Positions 1 through 5,017 of a stretch of 6,015 bases of DNA are shown here, one piece after another (the stretch's first letter is position 1; each line of letters begins with the position of its first letter). The notes beneath the pieces were generated by a model. It was not told the origin of the DNA and did not search any database. It saw only the letters and a list, made by a program, of their open reading frames with translations. Source of the DNA: Gemmatimonadota bacterium (GTDB taxonomy: Bacteria > ARS69); assembly GCA_021604925.1 (NCBI GenBank), contig BQJX01000195.1:1-6015 (forward strand), written 5' to 3'. Both the position numbers and the translations under genes were made by a program.

Positions 1-1
1 A

Positions 2-403
2 TTCCTGGTGGGAGCGCTGGTGGCGTCGCTCTTTGTCGTGGGGAACCTGGATCGCCAACGGGACTGGGACCTGGCCGGCCGCTGGACCCGGTCGCTGACC
101 GGTCGAGGAGAGTACTTCCTGATCCGGCCCGAGTCGGAGCGCATCGAGTTCCAGGGCGTGCTGGATTCGTATCGGAGCGCGTGGGTCTTCCGCAATGGGT
201 TCGACTCGATGGTCCGGCTCTACTGGGAGGGTCGGCAGTACTGGCGGGCCGAGGAAGCCCCTCCGGGCGAAACGCCCGACGCGGTCATGGGGATCCGAAT
301 GGGGGAGAACGGTGGCGTGGTGGTCGCTCCCGGGGGGTTCTTCGGCACGGAACCGGGCGTTCAGGGCCCCTCCCTGCCGCCCTCCGGGGTCGGCGGACCT
401 TGA
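2..403 (+). CDS. Partial membrane-anchored protein of unknown function (3' end)
   Basis: I do not recognise this protein. The reading frame is open to the left edge and ends at TGA 401-403, so the start probably lies outside the window. A GTG at 8 exists, but only seven bases precede it and they contain no ribosome binding site. The visible part begins with a hydrophobic stretch (FLVGALVASLFVVGNL), probably the end of a membrane segment. About 75 mixed polar and aromatic residues follow, rich in Trp, Tyr and Arg (for example AWVFRNGFDSMVRLYWEGRQYW), then a Gly/Pro-rich tail ending PPSGVGGP. Strong third-position GC through the frame supports real coding. A single-pass protein with a small extracytoplasmic domain is the simplest inference. 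The stop codon overlaps the -35 box of the next gene's promoter, so the two genes need not be co-transcribed. Confidence 0.6.
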   Translation, partial: FLVGALVASLFVVGNLDRQRDWDLAGRWTRSLTGRGEYFLIRPESERIEFQGVLDSYRSAWVFRNGFDSMVRLYWEGRQYWRAEEAPPGETPDAVMGIRMGENGGVVVAPGGFFGTEPGVQGPSLPPSGVGGP

Positions 404-428
404 CAGGGCTCGGGCGTCTTCCTATAGT
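400..428 (+). promoter_or_regulatory. Sigma70-type promoter of the lipoprotein gene
   Basis: A -35 box TTGACA (400-405, 6/6 to consensus) is followed by a 17-base spacer and a -10 box TATAGT (423-428, 5/6). Transcription would start near 434-436, giving a leader of about 46 bases before the GTG at 481. The -35 box contains the TGA stop (401-403) of the upstream gene. Boxes this close to consensus at ideal spacing suggest strong housekeeping expression. Activity is inferred. Confidence 0.75.
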
Positions 429-468
429 CTGCGGATTGAATGTCCAACTCCGTTGATTCCAGACGCTT

Positions 469-473
469 AGGAG
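469..473 (+). promoter_or_regulatory. Ribosome binding site of the lipoprotein gene
   Basis: AGGAG lies 7 bases before GTG 481. It fixes the start of the lipoprotein gene at this GTG. Confidence 0.8.
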
Positions 474-480
474 AATCGCA

Positions 481-1320
481 GTGAGAGTTGTCGGGCGGCA
501 GATCACCTCTCTTTCGGCGCTGGCGGCGCTGGGAGTTCTGCTCTCAGGGTGCCCCTTCGATTTCCAGAAGGAGACGCGCCCGAATTCGCCGCCGTTCACG
601 TTCTTTGACGGCAGCCCGGCGGACACCACCTTTGACAAGAACGTCAACTTCCGCTGGCTGGGCACGGACCTGGACAGCGACGTGGTGGCGTATCAGTTCC
701 AGCTCGTGTCCACGGACGCCGAGTTCTTCTTCAGCGGCGGGCAGTTCGGAAACGTGCTGAGTTCCATCAACCCGCTTTCGCCTTCCCCGGAGGAGAACTG
801 GTCGCCCCGGGGCACGGACAACCGGCAGGGCTTCATCGACCTGGAAGACGGCTACTACGAAATGAGGGCCCGTTCCATCGATGACACGGGTCAGTTCAGC
901 GCTCCCGCCAAGCACCGGTTCTTCCTGAAGTTCGACGACATCGTGCCGCAGGTCACCGTGCTGCGCGCCAATGGCGAGACGGAGTTCACCTGCGGCCGCG
1001 TGCTGGTGGCGGGCAGCCCGCAGACCTTCTACTTCACGGCCACCGATGAGAGCAGAAGCGGCACCACCCCGCGTTCCGAGCTGCAGTACCGATACACGTT
1101 GCGCGGGCGCAGCGCCAACACCTGCACGACCCACCTGGCCGATCGCGCCTCGGAGTGGGAGTTCTTCCCGGATGACTCGCAGACGCCCCAGATCGGTCCT
1201 ACCTACAATGACCTTCTGGATGGTGCCTGTGGCTGGGATTTCCGGGTGGAAGTCCGGGACCCTGCGGGCCGCATCGGGGCCGCGGTGTGCTGCGTCACGC
1301 AGACCACGGGGTGCCGCTAG
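481..1320 (+). CDS. Secreted lipoprotein with two Ig/FnIII-like domains and a cysteine-rich C-terminal half
   Basis: The protein has 279 residues and starts at GTG 481, supported by AGGAG at 469-473. The N-terminus is a lipoprotein signal peptide: basic residues R2 and R6, a hydrophobic core (about 8-20) and lipobox L21-S22-G23-C24. Signal peptidase II cleavage before C24 and lipid anchoring are expected; outer-membrane placement is only an inference. Residues 35-150 look like one beta-sandwich unit (FRWLGTDLDSDVVAYQFQL near 57-75, then YYEMRARSIDDTGQFSAP near 125-142), a pattern common in FnIII/Ig-like secreted modules. Residues 155-272 look like a second unit (FYFTATDES, then WDFRVEVRDPAGR). 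Six cysteines (171, 215, 250, 270, 271, 278) lie only in this second unit and suggest disulfides. No catalytic motif is visible. Specific function is unknown; binding or envelope structure is plausible. The gene has its own strong promoter and is separated from mraZ by 250 bases. Confidence 0.8.
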   Translation: MRVVGRQITSLSALAALGVLLSGCPFDFQKETRPNSPPFTFFDGSPADTTFDKNVNFRWLGTDLDSDVVAYQFQLVSTDAEFFFSGGQFGNVLSSINPLSPSPEENWSPRGTDNRQGFIDLEDGYYEMRARSIDDTGQFSAPAKHRFFLKFDDIVPQVTVLRANGETEFTCGRVLVAGSPQTFYFTATDESRSGTTPRSELQYRYTLRGRSANTCTTHLADRASEWEFFPDDSQTPQIGPTYNDLLDGACGWDFRVEVRDPAGRIGAAVCCVTQTTGCR

Positions 1321-1431
1321 GCCGACGTCCATTCCGGGCCGGGCGGCCCTTCGGCTTCCCTGGTCGAACGTGGCCGCGAGAACCTCCTTCCCGGGCCGAA
1401 TGGGCGTCTCTTGTCACTTTTTCGACGTTTT

Positions 1432-1451
1432 GGGTGATTCGCCCTTTTTTT
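1432..1451 (+). terminator. Possible weak intrinsic terminator after the lipoprotein gene
   Basis: GGGTG (1432-1436) can pair with CGCCC (1440-1444), five pairs including one U-G wobble, with a three-base loop ATT. Seven T follow directly (1445-1451). Hairpin plus T-run is the classic layout, but the stem is short, and the site lies 111 bases past the lipoprotein stop. It would separate that transcript from the mraZ operon. Confidence 0.4.
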
Positions 1452-1455
1452 GCAC

Positions 1456-1485
1456 TTGCGGTGGGGGATTGTGGGGCGCTAAGTT
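1456..1485 (+). promoter_or_regulatory. Weak candidate promoter for the mraZ operon
   Basis: TTGCGG (1456-1461) and TAAGTT (1480-1485) are 18 bases apart and each match only part of the sigma70 consensus. Transcription would start near 1492. The site lies just after the possible terminator, and the GTGGG repeats at 1461 and 1471 fall in or beside its spacer, which would suit repression. An alternative -35, TTGTCA at 1411-1416, has no convincing -10. A promoter is expected somewhere in 1321-1570; this exact placement is uncertain. Confidence 0.3.
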
Positions 1486-1496
1486 GCGCATGTGGG
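1461..1496 (+). promoter_or_regulatory. Putative MraZ operator: GTGGG direct repeats
   Basis: GTGGG occurs at 1461-1465 and 1471-1475, exactly one 10-base step apart (5-base unit, 5-base spacer), and again at 1492-1496, close to two further steps on. The intermediate position near 1481 is not a match. E. coli MraZ is known to bind three direct repeats of this kind between Pmra and mraZ, and repeats of this type are widespread upstream of mraZ. The position, 75-110 bases before the mraZ start, fits autorepression of the dcw cluster. Confidence 0.6.
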
Positions 1497-1557
1497 TGGT
1501 GCGAGGGTGTTGATGGGGGCTTCTCCCGGTCTGGGGGGCGCTATCAGGCCAGTAGGG

Positions 1558-1562
1558 AAAGG
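1558..1562 (+). promoter_or_regulatory. Ribosome binding site of mraZ
   Basis: AAAGG, within AGGGAAAGG, lies 8 bases before GTG 1571. An in-frame TAG at 1553-1555 rules out any earlier start, so GTG 1571 is the only possible full-length start. Confidence 0.6.
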
Positions 1563-1570
1563 TCGGGCGG

Positions 1571-2038
1571 GTGGCTTCTTTCCGTGGATCGTTTTGCCGG
1601 TCCATCGATCAGAAGGGCAGATTGGCGCTTTCCCGCTCCTTTCGCCGGGTGACCGGGGTCAAGGAGAAGGGCGGCGACCAGCCGTTCCTGGTCCTGACCA
1701 AGGGGCTGAACGACTGCGTCTGGGGCTTCACCGAGGATGAGTGGCCCAAGCTCGAAGCCCGCCTCCGCGCTCACCAACTCCAGGACCAGGAGTCCCGGAA
1801 CTTCGTTCTCGAGATGATGCGTCACGTCGAGGACGTGGGAATCGATTCCCTGGGTCGGATCCTGCTGCCGCAATCGCATCTTGAGATCGCGGATCTGGCC
1901 AAGGGAAAAGACGTTTTGGTGCTCGGAATGCTGGATCACCTGGAACTGTGGAATCCCGAGCGGTACGAGGAGCACATCAGCAAGTCGCAGAAGACGAGCT
2001 CCTACGAAGAGAAGTCGAAGGAGTTGTTCAGGAACTGA
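1571..2038 (+). CDS. mraZ: Transcriptional regulator MraZ
   Basis: MraZ is the conserved first gene product of dcw clusters, a ring-forming DNA-binding protein of the SpoVT/AbrB fold; in E. coli it represses its own operon. The 155 residues are close to family length. Both tandem half-domains are visible: residues 4-20 carry FRGS and D13-Q-K-G-R-L-A-L, and residues 92-100 carry D92-S-L-G-R-I-L-L-P. The second half continues with the usual V-L-G and L-W segment near 115-127. In the first repeat the usual proline after GRLAL is Ser21 (LALS instead of LALP). The charged tail from about 137 (SKSQKTSSYEEKSKELFRN) extends a little past the core. The start is the only GTG after an in-frame stop. GTGGG repeats upstream are the expected binding sites, and rsmH follows after 88 bases. 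Confidence 0.93.
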   Translation: MASFRGSFCRSIDQKGRLALSRSFRRVTGVKEKGGDQPFLVLTKGLNDCVWGFTEDEWPKLEARLRAHQLQDQESRNFVLEMMRHVEDVGIDSLGRILLPQSHLEIADLAKGKDVLVLGMLDHLELWNPERYEEHISKSQKTSSYEEKSKELFRN

Positions 2039-2063
2039 GGGGTTGGCCGGTTGCGTCCGGTGC

Positions 2064-2126
2064 GGGGAGGATGAAGTGATTGGGACAACCGTCCACCGGA
2101 CAACGAGCGCTGCCAGGAGGGTCACC
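2064..2126 (+). promoter_or_regulatory. rsmH leader with two ribosome binding sites and a three-codon mini-ORF
   Basis: The downstream site AGGAGG (2115-2120) sits 6 bases before GTG 2127 and sets the preferred rsmH start. A second strong site, GGGGAGG (2064-2070), directly precedes ATG-AAG-TGA (2071-2079) and is also 5 bases before an in-frame GTG at 2076. That GTG would add 17 residues to RsmH. Family alignment favours 2127; the role of the upstream site is unknown. Confidence 0.55.
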
Positions 2127-3071
2127 GTGAGACTCCACCATGTGCCGGTTCTTAGGGATCGCGCCGTGGAGTACTGGGCGACCGCGGGTGCCCGAAGGCT
2201 CGTTGACGGAACGGTGGGACGCGCCGGCCACTCCCTCGCGCTTCTGGGCGAACGCCCGGAGGTCGAACTGCTGGCCATCGATCGCGACCCGGAGGCGGTG
2301 GCCTTCGTGGAGCGGCGCTTTGCCGGGTTTGGCTCCCGCGCCCGGGTGATCCGGGGTTCCTACGGCGCCCTTGCCGACCACCTGGCCGGGTGGGGCGGGG
2401 CCGTGGACGGGATCCTGCTGGATCTGGGTGTGAGTTCGCCGCAGCTGGACGACGCGGCGCGCGGATTCAGCACCCGCCACGACGCTCCCCTGGATCTCCG
2501 CTTTGATCCCACGCAGGGCGAATCCGCCCGCGACTGGCTGGCTCGCGTGGAACTGCGCGATCTGGTGCGCGTGCTGCGCGACTTCGGCGAGGAGCCCCAT
2601 GCCACCGCCGTGGCCCGCGCCATCCTGGCCGCGCGCGAGCGGGGCGAACTGGAAACCACGGGCCAGCTGATGGACGCCGTCCGCCACGCCGCAGGGCGTC
2701 GGCAGGACAAGACCGCCAAGGCGGGGGCCCGCGTGTTCCAGGCCATCCGCATCCACGTGAACGATGAGCTGGGGGAACTGGACCGGTTCCTCGCGGACCT
2801 GCGCGGCCTGCTGGCCCCGGGGGGCCGCGTGGTCGTGATCAGTTTCCACAGCCTGGAGGATCGCCGGGTGAAGCAGGCGTTTCGCGAGGCGTCGCGCGAC
2901 TGCGTGTGTCCGCCGGAGTTTCCCGCCTGCGTTTGCGGCGGTCGCTCGGCGTGGCTGGACGTGCTGACACGTCGCCCGCTGACGGCCACGCCGGAAGAGG
3001 TGGCGGCCAACCCGCGCGCCCGCAGTGCGAAGCTGCGCGTGGCCGAGCGGCGGACGGAAACGGTCACATGA
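2127..3071 (+). CDS. rsmH: 16S rRNA (cytosine(1402)-N(4))-methyltransferase RsmH (MraW)
   Basis: RsmH transfers a methyl group from S-adenosylmethionine to N4 of C1402 in the 30S decoding centre. The 314 residues match family length. Start GTG 2127 follows AGGAGG and puts the conserved HVPVL at residues 5-9, as in homologues. Motifs in order: AdoMet loop VDGTVGRAGHS (26-36); AIDRDPEAV (50-58); DGILLDLGVSSPQLDD (94-109) with RGFS (112-115); PLDLRFD (121-127, usually PLDMRMD); GEEPHA (154-159); QAIRIHVNDELGEL (205-218); ISFHSLEDRRVK (238-249); and NPRARSAKLRVAER (295-308). A CxC-x6-CxC cysteine cluster (259, 261, 268, 270) lies before the C-terminal motif; similar clusters occur in many RsmH and may bind metal. 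The glycine-rich loop has Ala33 where Gly is usual. The stop overlaps the ftsL start (ATGA, 3068-3071), so translation is probably coupled. Confidence 0.96.
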   Translation: MRLHHVPVLRDRAVEYWATAGARRLVDGTVGRAGHSLALLGERPEVELLAIDRDPEAVAFVERRFAGFGSRARVIRGSYGALADHLAGWGGAVDGILLDLGVSSPQLDDAARGFSTRHDAPLDLRFDPTQGESARDWLARVELRDLVRVLRDFGEEPHATAVARAILAARERGELETTGQLMDAVRHAAGRRQDKTAKAGARVFQAIRIHVNDELGELDRFLADLRGLLAPGGRVVVISFHSLEDRRVKQAFREASRDCVCPPEFPACVCGGRSAWLDVLTRRPLTATPEEVAANPRARSAKLRVAERRTETVT

Positions 3072-3415
3072 CGAGTACCCAGGGAAGCCGGGCAGAGAGG
3101 GCGGGACGTGCCGCGAAGACGGCGCAGCGCCGACGACGGGATCGGGAAAAGGTGGTGGGGCTGGCGACGGCCGCGCTTCTCGGCATCCCGCTCCTCTTTG
3201 CTGCGGTCTGGTGCCGCATGGAGGTTTCCTCCGAGCTGCGGGATCGGGATGACCTGCTGGCCCGGCAGCACACGCTTCAGCGAAGCATTCTGGAATTGGA
3301 CGGAGAGCGGACACGACTCATGACCTGGTCGCACCTCGGGGAACAGGCGAAGAAGCTGGGGCTCCGGGAGCCGACCGCCACCGACGTGATGTGGGTTCAG
3401 ATCGCGCACCGATAG
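3068..3415 (+). CDS. ftsL: Cell division protein FtsL-like
   Basis: The 115-residue product has the bitopic FtsL/DivIC design: a basic cytoplasmic N-terminus (residues 1-28, including RRRRDR), one membrane helix (about 29-49, VVGLATAALLGIPLLFAAVW), then a periplasmic coiled coil (about 52-95) with heptad-like Leu/Arg/Glu spacing. It ends with AKKLGLREPT and a V-x-V-Q tail, as in typical FtsL (A..LGL..P....V). FtsL forms a complex with FtsB and FtsQ and helps activate FtsW-FtsI in septal peptidoglycan synthesis. Sequence conservation in this family is low, so the call rests on topology, the LGL-x-x-P ending and the position between rsmH and ftsI. The start ATG 3068 overlaps the rsmH stop (ATGA). 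A purine-rich GGACGGAAA lies upstream but is a weak ribosome binding site, consistent with coupled translation. Confidence 0.85.
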   Translation: MTSTQGSRAERAGRAAKTAQRRRRDREKVVGLATAALLGIPLLFAAVWCRMEVSSELRDRDDLLARQHTLQRSILELDGERTRLMTWSHLGEQAKKLGLREPTATDVMWVQIAHR

Positions 3416-3420
3416 TGCGC

Positions 3421-3436
3421 AGGAAGTAGGGGGGGG
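3421..3436 (+). promoter_or_regulatory. ftsI ribosome binding region with an eight-G run
   Basis: AGGAAG (3421-3426) lies 10 bases before ATG 3437, and a run of eight G (3429-3436) abuts the ATG. AGGAAG or the left part of the G-run could pair with the anti-Shine-Dalgarno sequence. Changes in G-run length would change the spacing, not the reading frame. Confidence 0.5.
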
Positions 3437-4969
3437 ATGCGTCGACGTCGTTCAGGACCGGATCGCTTCGAACGTCGCCTGGTGGCGGGAGTCACCGTGG
3501 CCATGGCCATGGCGTCGCTGGTGGCGGCGCGTCTCGTGCAGGTGCAGGTGGTCCAGGCCGGTACGCTTCGCGAGGAGGCGGTCAACCAGCAGCAACGAAC
3601 GCTGCCGCTGCCCGCGTTGCGCGGTGCCATCCTGGATCGACAGGATCGCCCGCTGGCCATGACCGTGCCGGGGGATCGCCGGGCCAAGGAGGCCGCCCGC
3701 CGCATCTACCCGCGCAAGCGGCTCGCGTCCCAAGTGATCGGCTTTGTCTCGCCGGACGGAATCGGGCAGGGTGGAACCGAACGCGCGCTCGATGCGGTGC
3801 TTCACGGCCGGGACGGCACGCGTCATGTGGGCGCAAACGCCAAGGGCTATCTCGCCACGACTCCGGACAGTCACACGCGTCCCCCCGAGGATGGCTCCAA
3901 TGTGGTCCTGAGCCTGGACGCCACGACGCAGTCCGTGCTGGAGCGCGAACTGCAGCGCTGCGTGGAGACGTCGGGAGCGCGGGCGGCCACCGCGGTACTC
4001 ATGGATCCGCGGACGGGAGACATCGTGGCCATGTCCACGTATCCGTCCTACGACCCCATGGACCCCACGGCCTCGCCGATGGAAGCCCGCCGCCTGCGGG
4101 CCATCACGGATGTGAACGAGCCGGGCTCCACCTTCAAGGTCGTGGCCGTGGCCGCGTGCCTGGAAGAGGGCCTCGTGGACTCCGAGACACTCGTGGAATC
4201 GTGCGAGGAGCTGGAGCTGGCCGGCGGCCACGTGCTGCACGATGACGAGGACTTCGGCTGGGTCACGGTCGAAGAGACCCTGACCCTTTCCGTGAACACC
4301 GCCACCGCCCAGCTGGCCCGCAAGGCCGGTCCCTCCGTTCTCTTCGACTACGCGCGGGCGTTCGGCTTCGGCTGCGTGACCGGCATCGAACTCGCCGGCG
4401 AGGCCAGCGGAATCCTGCGGCGACCGGCGCACTGGTCCGGGCGTTCGCTCGAGACCATCGCCATCGGTCAGGAGGTTTCGGTGACCCCGCTCCAGCTGGC
4501 CAGCGCCTATGCCGCCATCGCGAACGACGGCGTCCTGATGCGCCCGCGCCTGATCGTTGAGATCCGCGACGCCCGGGGGCGCGTGACCCGCTCGGTCCGG
4601 CCGCACGCGGTGCGTCGCGTCGTCTCGCGGGAGACGGCTCGCTCGCTCCGCCACATGCTCACGCGCGTGGTGGAAGAGGGTACCGGTACCGAGGCGCAGA
4701 TTCCCGGGATCTCGGTGGCCGGCAAGACCGGCACCGCCCAGTGGTTCGACCAGAAACGCCATCGCTACGATCCGAACCGGCACGTGGCCACGTTTGCCGG
4801 GATGGTTCCGGCCGAGGAGCCGGTGCTGGTGGGCGTGGTGGTCGTGGATCGGCCGGACGGCATCGGCTACGGCGGCCAGGTGGCCGCGCCGTGCTTCCGT
4901 CGCATCGTGGAGGGTGCGCTGCTGGCGAACCCCGAGCCCACGATCCTTGCGCTGAACACGTTGAACTGA
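3437..4969 (+). CDS. ftsI: Peptidoglycan D,D-transpeptidase FtsI (class B PBP, PBP3-like), short pedestal
   Basis: FtsI cross-links septal peptidoglycan together with the glycosyltransferase FtsW. The 510 residues begin with a basic cytoplasmic end (RRRR), a membrane helix (about 15-33) and a periplasmic pedestal with RGAILDRQDRPLA (62-74). RRIYPRKRLASQVIGFV (88-104) and G-G-T-E-R-A-L-D (112-119) follow, as in division PBPs. The transpeptidase domain has all three catalytic motifs: S231-T-F-K234 (acyl-serine), S285-V-N287 and K430-T-G432. There is no PASTA domain; the protein ends about 20 residues after the final beta-strand region. In E. coli FtsI about 77 residues separate the segment after PLAVSVP from RRYYP; here only about 9 do, so the protein is shorter than the usual 570-590. 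The gene lies 21 bases after ftsL and directly before murE, the canonical dcw order. Confidence 0.94.
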   Translation: MRRRRSGPDRFERRLVAGVTVAMAMASLVAARLVQVQVVQAGTLREEAVNQQQRTLPLPALRGAILDRQDRPLAMTVPGDRRAKEAARRIYPRKRLASQVIGFVSPDGIGQGGTERALDAVLHGRDGTRHVGANAKGYLATTPDSHTRPPEDGSNVVLSLDATTQSVLERELQRCVETSGARAATAVLMDPRTGDIVAMSTYPSYDPMDPTASPMEARRLRAITDVNEPGSTFKVVAVAACLEEGLVDSETLVESCEELELAGGHVLHDDEDFGWVTVEETLTLSVNTATAQLARKAGPSVLFDYARAFGFGCVTGIELAGEASGILRRPAHWSGRSLETIAIGQEVSVTPLQLASAYAAIANDGVLMRPRLIVEIRDARGRVTRSVRPHAVRRVVSRETARSLRHMLTRVVEEGTGTEAQIPGISVAGKTGTAQWFDQKRHRYDPNRHVATFAGMVPAEEPVLVGVVVVDRPDGIGYGGQVAAPCFRRIVEGALLANPEPTILALNTLN

Positions 4970-5004
4970 CCGGGGGCTCGGGTGCTGGCTGTCTTGGGTG
5001 AAGT

Positions 5005-5012
5005 GAGGGGGG
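5005..5012 (+). promoter_or_regulatory. Putative ribosome binding site of murE
   Basis: GAGGGGGG lies 5 bases before TTG 5018 and is the best match to a Shine-Dalgarno sequence among the possible murE starts. The other in-frame starts (GTG 4982, TTG 4994, GTG 5003) have weaker upstream sequence. Confidence 0.45.
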
Positions 5013-5017
5013 CGTCG

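Noticed and set aside
377..396. CCGCC/GGCGG inverted repeat near the end of the first gene
   Set aside because: It has a 10-base loop, no T-run, and lies inside coding sequence, so it is not supported as a terminator.
544..1332. Minus-strand open frame opposite the lipoprotein gene
   Set aside because: The + strand frame has a signal peptide, lipobox, promoter and ribosome binding site; the opposite frame has none.
1336..1349. GGGCC-GGGC-GGCCC hairpin just after the lipoprotein stop as a terminator
   Set aside because: The stem is only five pairs and is followed by TTC, not a T-run. Such GC palindromes are common by chance in this composition.
2083..2104. GGACAAC direct repeat (2083-2089 and 2098-2104) between mraZ and rsmH
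   Set aside because: Only seven bases and two copies; no known regulator or third copy supports it.
1881..2126. Extension of the rsmH frame back through the 3' end of mraZ
   Set aside because: The translated extension is Arg/Ser-rich shadow sequence, and MraZ coding in the other frame is clear. Family alignment and AGGAGG place the start at 2127.
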